Shown piece by piece: positions 16,970-25,943 of a stretch of DNA of 64,000 nucleotides; positions within the stretch are counted from its first letter, which is position 1, and every line of letters begins with the position of its first letter. A program made the translations under genes and the position numbers. The notes under the pieces were generated by a model. The model was not told the DNA's origin, ran no database searches, and saw only the letters and a program-made list of their open reading frames with translations. The stretch spans positions 6,262,001-6,326,000 of the forward strand of contig NZ_JBFOHP010000002.1 in the NCBI RefSeq assembly GCF_040907265.1, in the 5' to 3' direction. This stretch comes from Streptomyces sclerotialus. GTDB lineage: Bacteria > Actinomycetota > Actinomycetes > Streptomycetales > Streptomycetaceae.

Positions 16970-17617
16970 TCAGCGGGGCTGCGGCCCCCGTCGCTGCGGC
17001 AGCGGCACCACGCCGCCCCGCGTCGTCGGCTCGACCGGCGCCGGCGGCAGCCCGGCCACCTGGCACAGCAGGTCGCACCACGCCGTCAGATGCACCCCCG
17101 CGTCCCGCACCCCGTGCGGCCCCTCGGCCGGCGTCCACGAGGCGCGCAGCTCGATCTGGCTGTCCGGCGCCCGGTCACCGAGGCCGCCGAAGTAGTACGA
17201 GCCCGCACGCGTGACCGTGCCGCTCGGCTCCCCGTACGGCACGCCGCGCGCCTCCAGTGCCCCCGTCAGCCAGGACCAGCACACCTCCGGCAGCAGCGGA
17301 TCGGTGGCCATCTCCGGCTCCAGCTCGGCGCGGGCCAGCGTCACCACCCGGAAGGTGCCGTGCCAGGCGTCGTGGCCCGCCGGGTCGTGCAGCAGGACGA
17401 GCCGCCCGTCGGCCAGGTCCGTGTCGCCCTCCGCGTCCCGTTCGACGACCGTCGCCTCCAGCGCGTACGCGAACGGCGCCAGCCGCTTCGGCGCGGGCAT
17501 CGGCGCGATCTCGATCTCGGGTCGCAGCCGGGTCGCGTGGAGGGCCTCGACCGCCTGACGGAAGGCGATCGGGGTGTCGTCCGCGCTGTCCGCGAGGTGT
17601 TCGTGAGCCGCTGCCAT
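16970..17617 (-). CDS. DUF3000 family protein
   Basis: A 215-residue actinobacterial protein of unknown function, recognised as DUF3000 by the segments FRQAVEALHATRLRPEIEI, RLAPFAYALEA and SYYFGGLGDRAPDSQIELRASW. It has no signal peptide or membrane helix and is probably cytoplasmic. The ATG is 7 nt after TAACCT on the minus strand with no ribosome site, so it looks leaderless; the frame continues upstream without a convincing start. It is divergent from hemE, with a large inverted repeat between them, and this pairing is usual in Streptomyces (recalled). A link to heme synthesis is possible but unproven. Confidence 0.85.
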   Translation of the reverse strand: MAAAHEHLADSADDTPIAFRQAVEALHATRLRPEIEIAPMPAPKRLAPFAYALEATVVERDAEGDTDLADGRLVLLHDPAGHDAWHGTFRVVTLARAELEPEMATDPLLPEVCWSWLTGALEARGVPYGEPSGTVTRAGSYYFGGLGDRAPDSQIELRASWTPAEGPHGVRDAGVHLTAWCDLLCQVAGLPPAPVEPTTRGGVVPLPQRRGPQPR

Positions 17618-17702
17618 GCTGGGAAGGTTAGGCGCAATGCGCCGTTCATATGCGGAGGACACCCGCTGGGCGGGTCGCCCGTTCGGAGGTGTCCTGGAGC
17701 CT

Positions 17703-17755
17703 GGGACCGAGCCCCGGCCGGCCGCCCGCCGTCCGGCAGACCGGGGCTCGGCCCC
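17703..17755. repeat. Large inverted repeat between DUF3000 gene and hemE
   Basis: Arms of 15 bp (17703-17717 with 17741-17755, one mismatch) enclose 23 nt. The stem is very GC-rich and ends 90 bp before hemE. It could be a transcription attenuator for hemE or a cruciform in the divergent promoter. Confidence 0.6.
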
Positions 17756-17844
17756 GGGCTCCCACCGCGCGTGCGAAGATTTGAGGCGTGAGTGCCAACG
17801 ACGTTGCCCGCGCTCTCCACGCCGACCGAGCAGGGGAGACCCCG

Positions 17845-18912
17845 ATGACGGGCCAGCAGCCAACCGCCTCGTTCGCCCCGGAGAGCGCACGCGAGTCCGC
17901 TTTCCTCAAGGCCTGCCGACGGGAGCCGGTCCCGCACACCCCTGTGTGGTTCATGCGCCAGGCCGGGCGCTCACTGCCGGAGTACCGCAAGGTCCGCGAG
18001 GGCATCGCCATGCTCGACTCCTGCATGCGGCCCGAGCTGGTCACCGAGATCACGCTGCAGCCGGTCCGCCGGCACGACGTCGACGCCGCGATCTACTTCA
18101 GCGACATCGTCGTCCCGCTCAAGGCCATCGGCATCGACCTGGACATCAAGCCGGGTGTGGGCCCGGTCGTCGCCGAGCCGATCCGCAGTCGCGCGGACCT
18201 GGCGCGGCTGCGCGACCTGACCCCCGAGGACGTCTCGTACGTCTCCGAGGCGGTCCGCATGCTCGTCGGCGAGCTGGGCTCCACTCCGCTCATCGGCTTC
18301 GCGGGCGCCCCCTTCACCCTCGCCAGCTACCTCGTCGAGGGCGGCCCCTCCCGCAACCACGAGCACACCAAGGCGCTCATGTACGGCGACCCGCAGCTGT
18401 GGGCCGACCTCCTGGACCGCCTCGCCGAGATCACCGCGTCCTTCCTGAAGGTGCAGATCGAGGCCGGCGCCAGCGCCGTACAGCTCTTCGACTCCTGGGT
18501 CGGCGCGCTCGCCCCGGCCGACTACCGCCGCTCGGTCATGCCGGCCTCCGCGAAGGTCTTCGAGTCCGTCGCGGGCTACGGCGTCCCGCGTATCCACTTC
18601 GGTGTGGGCACCGGCGAGCTGCTCGGCCTGATGGGCGAGGCCGGCGCCGACGTCGTGGGCGTCGACTGGCGGGTGCCGATGGACGAGGCGGCGCGCCGGG
18701 TCGGCCCCGGGAAGGCGCTGCAGGGCAACATCGACCCGGCCGTCCTCTTCGCCCCGCGCGAGGCGGTGGAGGCCAAGGCCCGCGAGGTGCTGGACGCCGC
18801 CGCCGGCCTGGAGGGCCACATCTTCAACCTCGGCCACGGCGTCCTCCCGAACACCGACCCCGAGGCGCTGACCCGCCTGGTCGAGTACGTCCACGAGCAG
18901 ACGGCGCGCTGA
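17845..18912 (+). CDS. hemE: Uroporphyrinogen III decarboxylase
   Basis: Converts uroporphyrinogen III to coproporphyrinogen III by four decarboxylations, the step before the coproporphyrin-dependent branch completed by hemY and hemQ about 10 kb away. It has 355 residues, the normal family length. Landmarks are the N-terminal signature [49 protein letters not shown], and VGVDWRVP with [11 protein letters not shown]. The ATG is preceded by AGGGGAG at 6 nt. An in-frame GTG at 17788 (peptide starting SANDVARAL) would add 19 residues and cannot be excluded, since some Streptomyces homologues begin similarly. Confidence 0.95.
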   Translation: MTGQQPTASFAPESARESAFLKACRREPVPHTPVWFMRQAGRSLPEYRKVREGIAMLDSCMRPELVTEITLQPVRRHDVDAAIYFSDIVVPLKAIGIDLDIKPGVGPVVAEPIRSRADLARLRDLTPEDVSYVSEAVRMLVGELGSTPLIGFAGAPFTLASYLVEGGPSRNHEHTKALMYGDPQLWADLLDRLAEITASFLKVQIEAGASAVQLFDSWVGALAPADYRRSVMPASAKVFESVAGYGVPRIHFGVGTGELLGLMGEAGADVVGVDWRVPMDEAARRVGPGKALQGNIDPAVLFAPREAVEAKAREVLDAAAGLEGHIFNLGHGVLPNTDPEALTRLVEYVHEQTAR

Positions 18913-18917
18913 GGCGC

Positions 18918-18951
18918 GCCGGGGCGCCCGCCGCACGGCCGGCGCCCCGGC
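18918..18951. terminator. Bidirectional terminator after hemE
   Basis: A perfect 11-bp stem (18918-18928 with 18941-18951) and 12-nt loop between hemE and the convergent oxidoreductase gene. Confidence 0.85.
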
Positions 18952-18961
18952 CCCCCTGCCG

Positions 18962-20344
18962 CTACTGCGGCGCGGCGTCCGCCCGTACCGCCTGCACGGC
19001 CTTGCGCGCCGCCACCAGCACCGGGTCCCACACCGGTGAGAACGGCGGCGCGTAGCCCAGGTCCAGCGCCGTCATCTGCTCGACCGTCATCTTCGCCGTC
19101 AGCGCCACCGCAGCGATGTCCACCCGCTTCGCCGCGCCCTCCCGCCCGACGATCTGCACGCCCAGCAGCCGCCCCGACAGCCGCTCGGCGAGCATCTTCA
19201 CCGTCATCGGCGCGGCGTTCGGGAAGTACCCGACCCGGCTCGTCGACTCGACCGTGACGGCCACGTACTGCAGCCCCACCGCCCGCGCGTCCTTCTCGCG
19301 CAGCCCGGTACGGGCGATCTCCAGGTCGCAGACCTTGCTGACGGCCGTGCCGACCACACCGGGGAAGGTCGCGTAGCCGCCGCCCACCCCCGAGCCGATG
19401 ACCTGCCCGTGCTTGTTGGCGTGCGTACCGAGCGCGATGTGCCGGTCCCGCCCGGAGACCAGGTCCAGCACCTCCACGCAGTCACCGCCCGCCCAGATGT
19501 CCTCGTGCCCGCGCACCCGCATCGCCAGGTCGGTCAGGATCCCGCCGGACGCGCCCAGCGGCAGCCCGGCCGCCTCGGCGAGCGTGGTCTCGGGCCGTAC
19601 ACCGAGCCCCAGCACCACCACATCCGCCGGGTACTCCTTCTCCGGCGTCACCACCGCACAGGCCCGTCCGTCGTCCCCGGTACGGATCTCCGTCACCTCG
19701 GCACCGTTGACCATCTCGATGCCGAGTCCCGTCATCGCGTCGTGCACCAGACAGCCCATGTCCGGGTCCAGCGTCGACATCGGCTCCGCGCCACGGTTGA
19801 CGACCGTGACCTCGTACCCGCGCTGGATCAGCGCCTCGGCCATCTCCACACCGATGTACCCGGCGCCCACGACGACCGCGCGCCGCCCCTCCGTACGGGA
19901 GAGCGTGTCCAGCAGCGCCTGCCCGTCGTCGAGGGTCTGCACGCCGTGCACGCCCGGCGCGTCGATGCCCGGCAGCGGCGGGCGGAGCGGCGTCGCGCCG
20001 GTCGCGATCACGAGCTTGTCGTACTCCGTCCACTCCTCGGCGCCGGTTTCGAGGTCGCGCGAGCGCACCCGCCGCTTGTCGACGTCGAGCTCGGTGACCT
20101 CCGTCCGCATCCGCAGGTCGATGTCCCGCTCCCGGTGCTGCTGCGCGGTCCGAGCGATCAGCGCGTCCCGCTCGTCCACGACCCCGCCGACCCAGTACGG
20201 GATGCCGCAGGCCGAGTACGACGTGAAGGTGCCGCGCTCGAACGCGACGATCTCCAGCTCGTCGGGCTTGCGCAGCCTGCGGGCCTGCGACGCGGCGGAC
20301 ATCCCGGTCGCGTCCCCGCCGATGACCACCAGTCGTTCCGCCAT
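18962..20344 (-). CDS. FAD-dependent pyridine-nucleotide disulfide oxidoreductase (CoA-disulfide reductase / NADH oxidase-like)
   Basis: A 460-residue flavoprotein of the CoADR/Nox class. It has an N-terminal FAD Rossmann motif (VVIGGDATGMSAA), a single redox Cys in TSYSACGIPYW (C46), an NAD Rossmann motif (VVVGAGYIGVEMAE), and the second FAD motif IWAGGDC. A C-terminal dimerisation domain carries LGVQIVGREGAAKRVDIAA. The lone active-site Cys distinguishes it from glutathione and lipoamide reductases, which have CxxxxC. Likely roles are reduction of CoA or other low-molecular-weight disulfides (mycothiol is the actinobacterial thiol), or NADH oxidation. The ATG is preceded by a GAAAGGGG site. 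Confidence 0.9.
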   Translation of the reverse strand: MAERLVVIGGDATGMSAASQARRLRKPDELEIVAFERGTFTSYSACGIPYWVGGVVDERDALIARTAQQHRERDIDLRMRTEVTELDVDKRRVRSRDLETGAEEWTEYDKLVIATGATPLRPPLPGIDAPGVHGVQTLDDGQALLDTLSRTEGRRAVVVGAGYIGVEMAEALIQRGYEVTVVNRGAEPMSTLDPDMGCLVHDAMTGLGIEMVNGAEVTEIRTGDDGRACAVVTPEKEYPADVVVLGLGVRPETTLAEAAGLPLGASGGILTDLAMRVRGHEDIWAGGDCVEVLDLVSGRDRHIALGTHANKHGQVIGSGVGGGYATFPGVVGTAVSKVCDLEIARTGLREKDARAVGLQYVAVTVESTSRVGYFPNAAPMTVKMLAERLSGRLLGVQIVGREGAAKRVDIAAVALTAKMTVEQMTALDLGYAPPFSPVWDPVLVAARKAVQAVRADAAPQ

Positions 20345-20561
20345 GACGGCCCCTTTCCCGCTCCGCTTTCCCGCTCCACCGACAGCCGGACGTGGCCCCC
20401 GCCCGGCACCGCAAAAGGCTACGGCTTGCCGTACCCGCTACCCCGGCCCCGCGCCGCGTCACGCGTCTGTCACAGCACTGTGTCCACTGTTGGCACCGAT
20501 GCCCCTGGGTTGCCACGATGTATCCGCAATCAACCGTTCAGCTCGTGGCAGGGGGAACCTG

Positions 20562-20894
20562 ATGAAGTTCGACATGGGTTCGCAGGTGCTGTCGAACCTG
20601 CAGTCGAAGTCGCGCGGGTCGAGTGAGGACCTGGGTTCGCTGATCCGTCAGCTGGTGGACGCGGCGGCGCCGCTGGAGGGCAAGTTCAACGGTTCGGGCA
20701 AGGCGGCCTTCGACCAGTTCAAGGCGCGTTCGGACGAGATCGCTTCGTCGCTGCAGAGCTCGCTGTCCGCGATCCTGGGCGGTCAGTCCGGCATGGAGTC
20801 GGCGTTCAGCTCCGGTGACCAGGAGCACGGCGACAACGCGCGGCAGCAGATGTCCGCGGCCAACTTCGACGCGGCCCGTTTCGGCGGCCGCTGA
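20562..20894 (+). CDS. WXG100/ESAT-6-like small protein
   Basis: A 110-residue helical protein with no signal peptide. The ATG is preceded by GGGGGAA. The central segment LEGKFNGSGKAAFDQFKARSDEI has the turn-flanked two-helix pattern of WXG100 proteins with F-N-G in place of W-x-G, and the C terminus is Gln/Asn/Gly-rich. It is the first gene of a four- or five-gene operon with short spacings. WXG100 proteins are exported by type VII (ESX) machinery as dimers and often chaperone larger effectors. No ESX secretion genes (EccC and others) lie in this window, so export would need a machine encoded elsewhere. Confidence 0.75.
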   Translation: MKFDMGSQVLSNLQSKSRGSSEDLGSLIRQLVDAAAPLEGKFNGSGKAAFDQFKARSDEIASSLQSSLSAILGGQSGMESAFSSGDQEHGDNARQQMSAANFDAARFGGR

Positions 20895-20956
20895 CCAATC
20901 ATCATCCGGCCCGCCCGGCGGGCCGGTGCCTGACGGCATGACGGGAGTGAGCGTTC

Positions 20957-21268
20957 ATGGGTGCGGGTCAGGATCGTCGTTCGTACGACACGGGTGCGTC
21001 GGCGGATGCGCAGGGGAACATCCAGACGGTGATCGCGCGGCTGGAGCAGGTGATCACGGCGCGGGACGGTCAGGTGAAGGCGGCGATGGCGGACTTCACC
21101 GCCGATGGCGTGGCGGATGAGTACCACGGCAAGGAGATGCGCTGGAACCGGGCCTCGCAGGAGGTCAAGAACATCATCCAGCTGCTGAGGACGACGCTGG
21201 AGAAGAACGACGGGACGGCGCAGCACACGCTGTCCAAGGCGAAGGCCGCGGTGGACAACATCGGCTGA
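20957..21268 (+). CDS. ESAT-6-family small protein (second WXG100-like partner)
   Basis: A 103-residue, almost fully helical protein beginning MGAGQDRRSYDTGASADAQ. The inter-helix turn is DEYHGKEMRW, where Y-H-G takes the place of W-x-G. The C-terminal helix is amphipathic and Lys-rich (TLSKAKAAVDNIG). Streptomyces homologues are annotated as pore-forming ESAT-6 family proteins. It lies 62 nt after the first small protein and probably pairs with it as a heterodimer. GGGAGTG precedes the start region. Confidence 0.75.
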   Translation: MGAGQDRRSYDTGASADAQGNIQTVIARLEQVITARDGQVKAAMADFTADGVADEYHGKEMRWNRASQEVKNIIQLLRTTLEKNDGTAQHTLSKAKAAVDNIG

Positions 21269-21313
21269 CCTTTTTCGGTGGGTGTGGCTGGTTACGGGGA
21301 GCAGGGGTAGCGC

Positions 21314-21718
21314 ATGGCCGGCTGGGATCTGGATCCGCAGGGCATTTCGGGTGTGCTGAAGACGACCGGCGAGGTGGCCGGGAAGATCGAGACGCATACC
21401 AAGGCGTACGGGGAGCATCTGCAGTCCGCGGCGGCCCATGCGGGCACCATCGCCGCCGAGGGCGAGGCGCACGGCGGCGGGGGCAAGGGGGAGAAGCCGG
21501 CCGGGGGGCTGGTGGCGCTGGCGCTGTCGCAGTTCTCCGAGCACACCCTGAACGATCTGAAGTTCATCGCGATGCGGGCGGGCAAGTCCCTCAACGGCGC
21601 GGTGGATGCCACCACCGCCTATACCGACGGGGATCTGGAGATGGCCGCGGAGGCGCAGCGCAAGGCGCTGGGCGCGGTGGATGTGGATCCGACGAAGCCG
21701 GGGGCCCAGGAGCGGTGA
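21314..21718 (+). CDS. Small ESX-associated protein (DUF6507-like)
   Basis: A 134-residue protein with no signal peptide and a helical N-terminal half ([28 protein letters not shown]...), a short Gly-rich hinge (about residues 54-65), and a helical C-terminal half. The composition and position between an ESAT-6-like protein and a large effector fit a T7SS chaperone or a small effector-associated protein; assignment to DUF6507 is by memory. Its TGA overlaps the first codon of the large effector gene by 4 nt (GTGA), so the two are translationally coupled, which supports a chaperone-effector relation. Confidence 0.65.
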   Translation: MAGWDLDPQGISGVLKTTGEVAGKIETHTKAYGEHLQSAAAHAGTIAAEGEAHGGGGKGEKPAGGLVALALSQFSEHTLNDLKFIAMRAGKSLNGAVDATTAYTDGDLEMAAEAQRKALGAVDVDPTKPGAQER

Positions 21719-24120
21719 AGATCGACCTGAAGCCCGAGCAGATTCCGCAGTACACCGGCAACCTGCCGGAGCTGGAGAAGGACCATGCGGCGCTGAAGGC
21801 GGACGCCGGGCACCTCCGCACCACCGGTGCGGAGGTCCACTCCCGCTTCCAGGGCCTGTCGGCGTACTACAAGGCGCCCGAGGCCGGGCAGCTGTTCGCC
21901 TCCACCAAGCCGGTGCAGACCCGGGCGGATGAGTTCGCCGACGGCCTGGAGACGGTGGCCTCGGCCCTGTCGGCCTATGCCGAGGAGATCCGCCCCCTGG
22001 TGCCGAAGCTGCAAGCGCTCAAGCGCAAGGCCGAGGCCTTCATCCGGGACCACAAGGACGATGAGGACGGCGACTACGACGAGGATCTGATCGCCGAGCA
22101 CAACCGGATCCGCGACGACATCACCGCCACCGTGGCGGCCTTCTGGGCGGCCGAGCGGACCTGCCACAACAAGATCGTCGCCCTGTGGAACGGCCCGAAG
22201 ATGGTGGCGGGGGACGGTTCGGAGAAGAAGAACCAGTACGGCTTCTCCGCCGAGGACATGAAGAACGCCAAGCTCCCCTGGGGCAACCCGGTGGAGGAGA
22301 AGCACCACTGGTACGAGGTCGGCCACTGGGTGAAGTCCTTTGTGTGGGACGGCCTGATCGTGGACGGGATCTGGGGCACCATCAAGGGGTTGGGCACCCT
22401 GGTGGGCTTCGGCGGCTGGGATGCCATGGGCCAGGCCTGGAAGGGCCTGGCGCAGCTGGCCACCGGGCTGGCGATCTCCTCCATCCCCGGGGTGGGCACC
22501 GCGTTCTGGGCGCTGCCGGATGACAAGATGCCGAGCTGGCTGCGGGATTCGCGCACCGCGATGAAGGAGACCGGCAAGGCGCTGGTGGCCTGGGACGAGT
22601 GGGGCAAGAATCCCGGCCGGGCGGCGGGGGCGGTGACCTTCAACGTGGTCACCACCGTCTTCACCGGCGGCGCCGGCGGCGCGGCCGCCGGTGCGGGCAA
22701 GGCCGGCGCGGTGGCCAAGGCCCTCTCCGTGGCGGGCAAGGCCGGCAAGGTCATCGACCCCATGACCTACGTCGCCAAGGGCGCGGGCGCGGGCCTGTCG
22801 AAGATCGGCGACATCGCCAAGAGCATCAAGGGCATCGGCAGGATCGATGTGCCGGCCCTGCCCGCGGACGCGATCAAGCTGCCCGAGGGTTCTGTGAGGC
22901 TGTCCGACGGCACGGTGAGCCTGCCCGAGGGCGCGGCCGTACCGGCGGGCGCGACCAAGCTGCCCGACGGCAACGTCAAGCTCCCCGACGATGTCCCGGC
23001 CCTGCCGGAGAACGCCGCCAAGCTGCCGACCGACCCGGGCGAGCCGGCCCGCTACTTCGACGGCGACGGCAACCTGCTGGACGAGCACGGCAACACCGTC
23101 CAGCATGCTGTCGATGCGCCTCAGCGGCTGGGTGACTCCAACATCAAGCCGACCGAGATGTCCCATGTGGACAGCCCGGTCAAGGAACCGGCTCTCGTCG
23201 GAGAGGGCTCGCGTGCCCTGGACGATGCCGGCCGTACTGGTGACAGCGCCGCCCGTGAAACCACGCACTCCACCGGGGCTTCGGCTGACCGGGGCGCTTA
23301 TGCCCAGCCTGTCCATAGCGGCCACTCCGGTGACGGAACGGTGCATGGCGGGGATCATGCCTCTGATGCCGGGCGCGCCACCGGTCACACGCCCGACGGG
23401 CCGCATGCACACGGCCCGGACGGCCATCATCCCCCCTCCGACGAGCACGTGGGCAGCGACCACACGCCTGACGGCAGCGGAAGGCACGCACCTGACGGCG
23501 GTGCGGATCACGTACCTGACGGTCACGACGGCTCGCATCCTTCGGAACCGGTCGACGCCTTCGGGCGGGACGCAGCCGACATGGGCACCCGACGAGGCTA
23601 CGAAGCCCGAGTCGCGCCTGAATCCACGATTCCGGCACCGCCCAAGGAGCCCGGTGATCTGGTCCTGTCCACCGGTGACCCGGTCTACTTCAGGGAGGGT
23701 AGGACGGCTATCGGCTACGACAGGAACACCCGAGTCAATTTCGACTACGTGAAGCCCCTCGACGGATATCACGACGTGGTCGTACATGGAAACAACCAAG
23801 GCTTCTTCGAGCCTGGCCGGGTCAATGAGGCCGGAGCTGGCTTCCCCGCGGGGGACACTCATCCGACGCACATCGCTGATGCGATTCGTGCCAATCCGAG
23901 TTACGACGGGGGCCCCGTGCGACTGGTGTCGTGCCACACCGGCACGGTTGCTGAGGGCGCGCTGGACATCCCCGCTGCCCAGTCCGTCGCCAATGAACTG
24001 GGAGTCCCTGTGATGGCTCCTACGAACAAAGTCGGCGTGAGCGGCAGGCTGGGCCCCGGGCAAACCCCGACAATCTTCGGTGGGGGATACTGGCGGACGT
24101 TCCTGCCCATGGTGCGCTGA
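21715..24120 (+). CDS. Polymorphic-toxin-like T7SS effector with C-terminal caspase-like (C80-type) domain
   Basis: An 801-residue modular protein starting at GTG in an overlap with the previous gene. Residues 1-150 are helical and ESX/LXG-like. Residues 200-350 are rich in Trp and small hydrophobics, with a Gly/Ala membrane-prone stretch at 303-345. Residues 375-440 repeat a KLP-[DE]-G pattern, and 510-615 are a His/Asp/Gly low-complexity linker. Residues 640-801 form a compact domain with H691 in DVVVHGN and C740 in [11 protein letters not shown] conserved His-Gly and a Cys after a hydrophobic strand 49 residues later is the pattern of caspase-fold peptidases such as the MARTX autoprocessing domain (H3519/C3568). 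Protease function is inference. The following small gene may be its immunity protein. Confidence 0.7.
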   Translation: MKIDLKPEQIPQYTGNLPELEKDHAALKADAGHLRTTGAEVHSRFQGLSAYYKAPEAGQLFASTKPVQTRADEFADGLETVASALSAYAEEIRPLVPKLQALKRKAEAFIRDHKDDEDGDYDEDLIAEHNRIRDDITATVAAFWAAERTCHNKIVALWNGPKMVAGDGSEKKNQYGFSAEDMKNAKLPWGNPVEEKHHWYEVGHWVKSFVWDGLIVDGIWGTIKGLGTLVGFGGWDAMGQAWKGLAQLATGLAISSIPGVGTAFWALPDDKMPSWLRDSRTAMKETGKALVAWDEWGKNPGRAAGAVTFNVVTTVFTGGAGGAAAGAGKAGAVAKALSVAGKAGKVIDPMTYVAKGAGAGLSKIGDIAKSIKGIGRIDVPALPADAIKLPEGSVRLSDGTVSLPEGAAVPAGATKLPDGNVKLPDDVPALPENAAKLPTDPGEPARYFDGDGNLLDEHGNTVQHAVDAPQRLGDSNIKPTEMSHVDSPVKEPALVGEGSRALDDAGRTGDSAARETTHSTGASADRGAYAQPVHSGHSGDGTVHGGDHASDAGRATGHTPDGPHAHGPDGHHPPSDEHVGSDHTPDGSGRHAPDGGADHVPDGHDGSHPSEPVDAFGRDAADMGTRRGYEARVAPESTIPAPPKEPGDLVLSTGDPVYFREGRTAIGYDRNTRVNFDYVKPLDGYHDVVVHGNNQGFFEPGRVNEAGAGFPAGDTHPTHIADAIRANPSYDGGPVRLVSCHTGTVAEGALDIPAAQSVANELGVPVMAPTNKVGVSGRLGPGQTPTIFGGGYWRTFLPMVR

Positions 24121-24135
24121 CAGAAGGTGACTAGC

Positions 24136-24519
24136 ATGCAGATCGCGGACTTCTTCGAGGAGCTCTGGGCGCCCTCGTTCGGAACGCCGGTGGGGAGCGT
24201 ACGGGATTTCCTCTCTCCCGTACCTTACGAAGACGCTAAGAAAATCACGGAGTACCTACTGGCGGGGCATGAGATCTTCAGCGTCATGGGTTCCTCCGAA
24301 GACGTTCTGGGATCCGGGGAGACCGTATTGGGGGGTGATTCGATTCTCTCCGACGGAGAGTGGCTCTGGCGAGGTGACCTCTGGTTCTACGTCTGGACCC
24401 ACCACGTGAAACTCCCTGACCAATTCCTCGCGCGCATCCGGGAGAATGACTACTTCATGCCGGCGGAGGATGAGCCGCAGTTGGTGGAAATCGCGAAGTA
24501 TGTTCAGGCCAGGCTGTAG
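24136..24519 (+). CDS. Probable immunity protein of the upstream toxin
   Basis: A 127-residue acidic protein with no recognised family, no signal peptide and no membrane helix. The ATG is preceded by AGAAGG at 8 nt; a GTG at 24127 lies inside that site. Features are an aromatic-rich N terminus (MQIADFFEELW), WLWRGDLWFYVWTHH in the middle, and a C-terminal helix. It starts 15 nt after the toxin gene, is small and acidic, and is visibly less GC-rich than its neighbours, all typical of polymorphic-toxin immunity genes acquired with their toxin domain. The function is inferred from position only. Confidence 0.6.
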   Translation: MQIADFFEELWAPSFGTPVGSVRDFLSPVPYEDAKKITEYLLAGHEIFSVMGSSEDVLGSGETVLGGDSILSDGEWLWRGDLWFYVWTHHVKLPDQFLARIRENDYFMPAEDEPQLVEIAKYVQARL

Positions 24520-24971
24520 CGGACGCGTCTGTGGCCTCCGTTGATCGACGACGTTCCACGGCCGGTGAGGCCGCACAGCGGCGCGAGCCGCCGAAGAGCT
24601 GGTGGAGATGGCGCTCGAGATGCTCAAGGATGACGTCATGTCGTCGAAGGCCGCACCGGTGTCCGTAGCGGGTGTCGATCTGCCACGCGTCGTTCTGGAG
24701 AAGTGCAACAGTGGACTGGTGCGGCGGCTGGGACAAGGCGAACAGTCACCGGCGGTCGCGTGCTCTGCTCATGCGGGAGTACCTGCGCCGTGCGGCTCTC
24801 TGGGCGCGTGAGTACGGTGCCGAGGACGAGTGGCCGTTCTTCGACATCACCGAGCGCGCCGCCCCTGGCTTCGAGGTTCTCCGAGGACGGTTTCCGGAGG
24901 CGGGAAGAGCGCCGGTGGGACGACGAGGGGCGGCTCACGGAGGACTGGCGCACGGACCGCTGACGGAGCGG
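24520..24971. other. Gene-poor segment with decayed coding remnants
   Basis: About 450 bp without a credible intact gene. Plus-strand fragments with protein-like composition occur in three frames: AARAAEELVEMALEMLKDD near 24576-24635, REYLRRAALWAREYGAEDEW near 24774-24835, and RRREERRWDDEGRLTEDW near 24898-24955. This suggests an open frame broken by frameshifts or the leftovers of an exchanged toxin/immunity cassette. No transposase motif or terminal repeats were seen. Confidence 0.4.
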
Positions 24972-25943
24972 TCAGAGGGCGAGCACCAGGCGGGGACCGT
25001 GGGAGCGGGACACGCAGATGAGCATGGTGTCGCCCGCCGCGCGTTCCGCGTCCGTGAGGAGGTGGTCGCGGTGGTCGGGGGTGCCGGACAGGACCTCGGT
25101 CTCGCAGGTGCCGCAGGTGCCCGCACGGCACGAGGAGAGCACCTGTACGCCGGCCTCCTCCAGCGTCTCCAGGATCGAACGCCCGGGCGGTACGCGGACG
25201 GTGCGCCCCGAGTCGGCCAGCTCCACTTCGAAGGAAGGGCCCTCGGCGGGCGCCGGGCGGAAGCGTTCCACGTGCAGTGAGTCGGCGGGGAGTCCCGCCG
25301 CCCGGCACTGTTCTTCGGTGGCGGCGAGCAGCGCTTCGGGGCCACAGGCGTACACGTGGGTGGCCGTGTCCGTGTCCGTGGCCGTGTCGGCGGGCCGTAG
25401 GTAGCCCGCCAGGTCCAGGAGGCCGTGCTCGTCCTCGGGGCGCAGCGTGACGCGCTCCCCGTAGGCGGAGAGCCGGTCGGCGTACGCCATCGAGGCGCGG
25501 GTCCGGCCACCGTAGAGCAGCCGCCAGTCCGTCCCGGCCGCCTGTGCGCGGGCGATCATGGGCAGCAGCGGGGTGATGCCGATGCCGCCGGCGAGGAAGA
25601 GACAGCGGGCGGCAGGGCCGGCCGGGGGCTCGAAGGGGAAGTGGTTGCGGGGCGCCGAGACGGTGACCGTGTCGCCGGCCGCGAGCCGGTCGTGCACGTA
25701 CGCGGAACCGCCCGTGCCCGCGGTCTCACGCAGCACCGCGACCCGCCACTCGGTCCGTTCTGCCGGGTCGCCGCACAGGGAGTACGAGCGGGCCAGGTCC
25801 GGCGTCAGGTGGAGGTCCAGGTGGGCGCCGGGGGTCCAGGCGGGCAGCGCGCCGCCGTCCGGGCGGCGCAGCGACAGCTCGCACACGCCCTCGGCGACGG
25901 TCCGCTTGCCCGCGACGAGGAGTCCGAGGAGGGCGTCACTCAT
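24972..25943 (-). CDS. vanB: VanB-like oxidoreductase (FMN/FAD reductase with C-terminal [2Fe-2S] ferredoxin)
   Basis: A 323-residue phthalate-dioxygenase-reductase type protein. The N-terminal flavin domain has RSYSLCG (flavin binding), the middle NAD(P)H domain has FLAGGIGITPLLPM and HVYACGPEALL, and the C-terminal plant-type ferredoxin domain has Cys ligands in SSCRAGTCGTCE and a distal Cys in LICVSRS. It passes electrons from NAD(P)H to the Rieske oxygenase encoded just upstream; the two genes overlap by 4 nt (ATGA), so they form a coupled operon. A threonine/aspartate repeat (TATDTDTAT) interrupts the NAD domain and is low-complexity. Confidence 0.9.
   Translation of the reverse strand: MSDALLGLLVAGKRTVAEGVCELSLRRPDGGALPAWTPGAHLDLHLTPDLARSYSLCGDPAERTEWRVAVLRETAGTGGSAYVHDRLAAGDTVTVSAPRNHFPFEPPAGPAARCLFLAGGIGITPLLPMIARAQAAGTDWRLLYGGRTRASMAYADRLSAYGERVTLRPEDEHGLLDLAGYLRPADTATDTDTATHVYACGPEALLAATEEQCRAAGLPADSLHVERFRPAPAEGPSFEVELADSGRTVRVPPGRSILETLEEAGVQVLSSCRAGTCGTCETEVLSGTPDHRDHLLTDAERAAGDTMLICVSRSHGPRLVLAL

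Noticed and set aside
20469..20482. CACAG-CA-CTGTG palindrome before the WXG100 operon considered as an operator
   Set aside because: Arms of only 5 bp, and no clear promoter geometry could be tied to it; too weak to list.
24455..24736. Minus-strand open frame next to the toxin island considered as a transposase remnant
   Set aside because: No DDE or other transposase motif and no terminal inverted repeats were visible.
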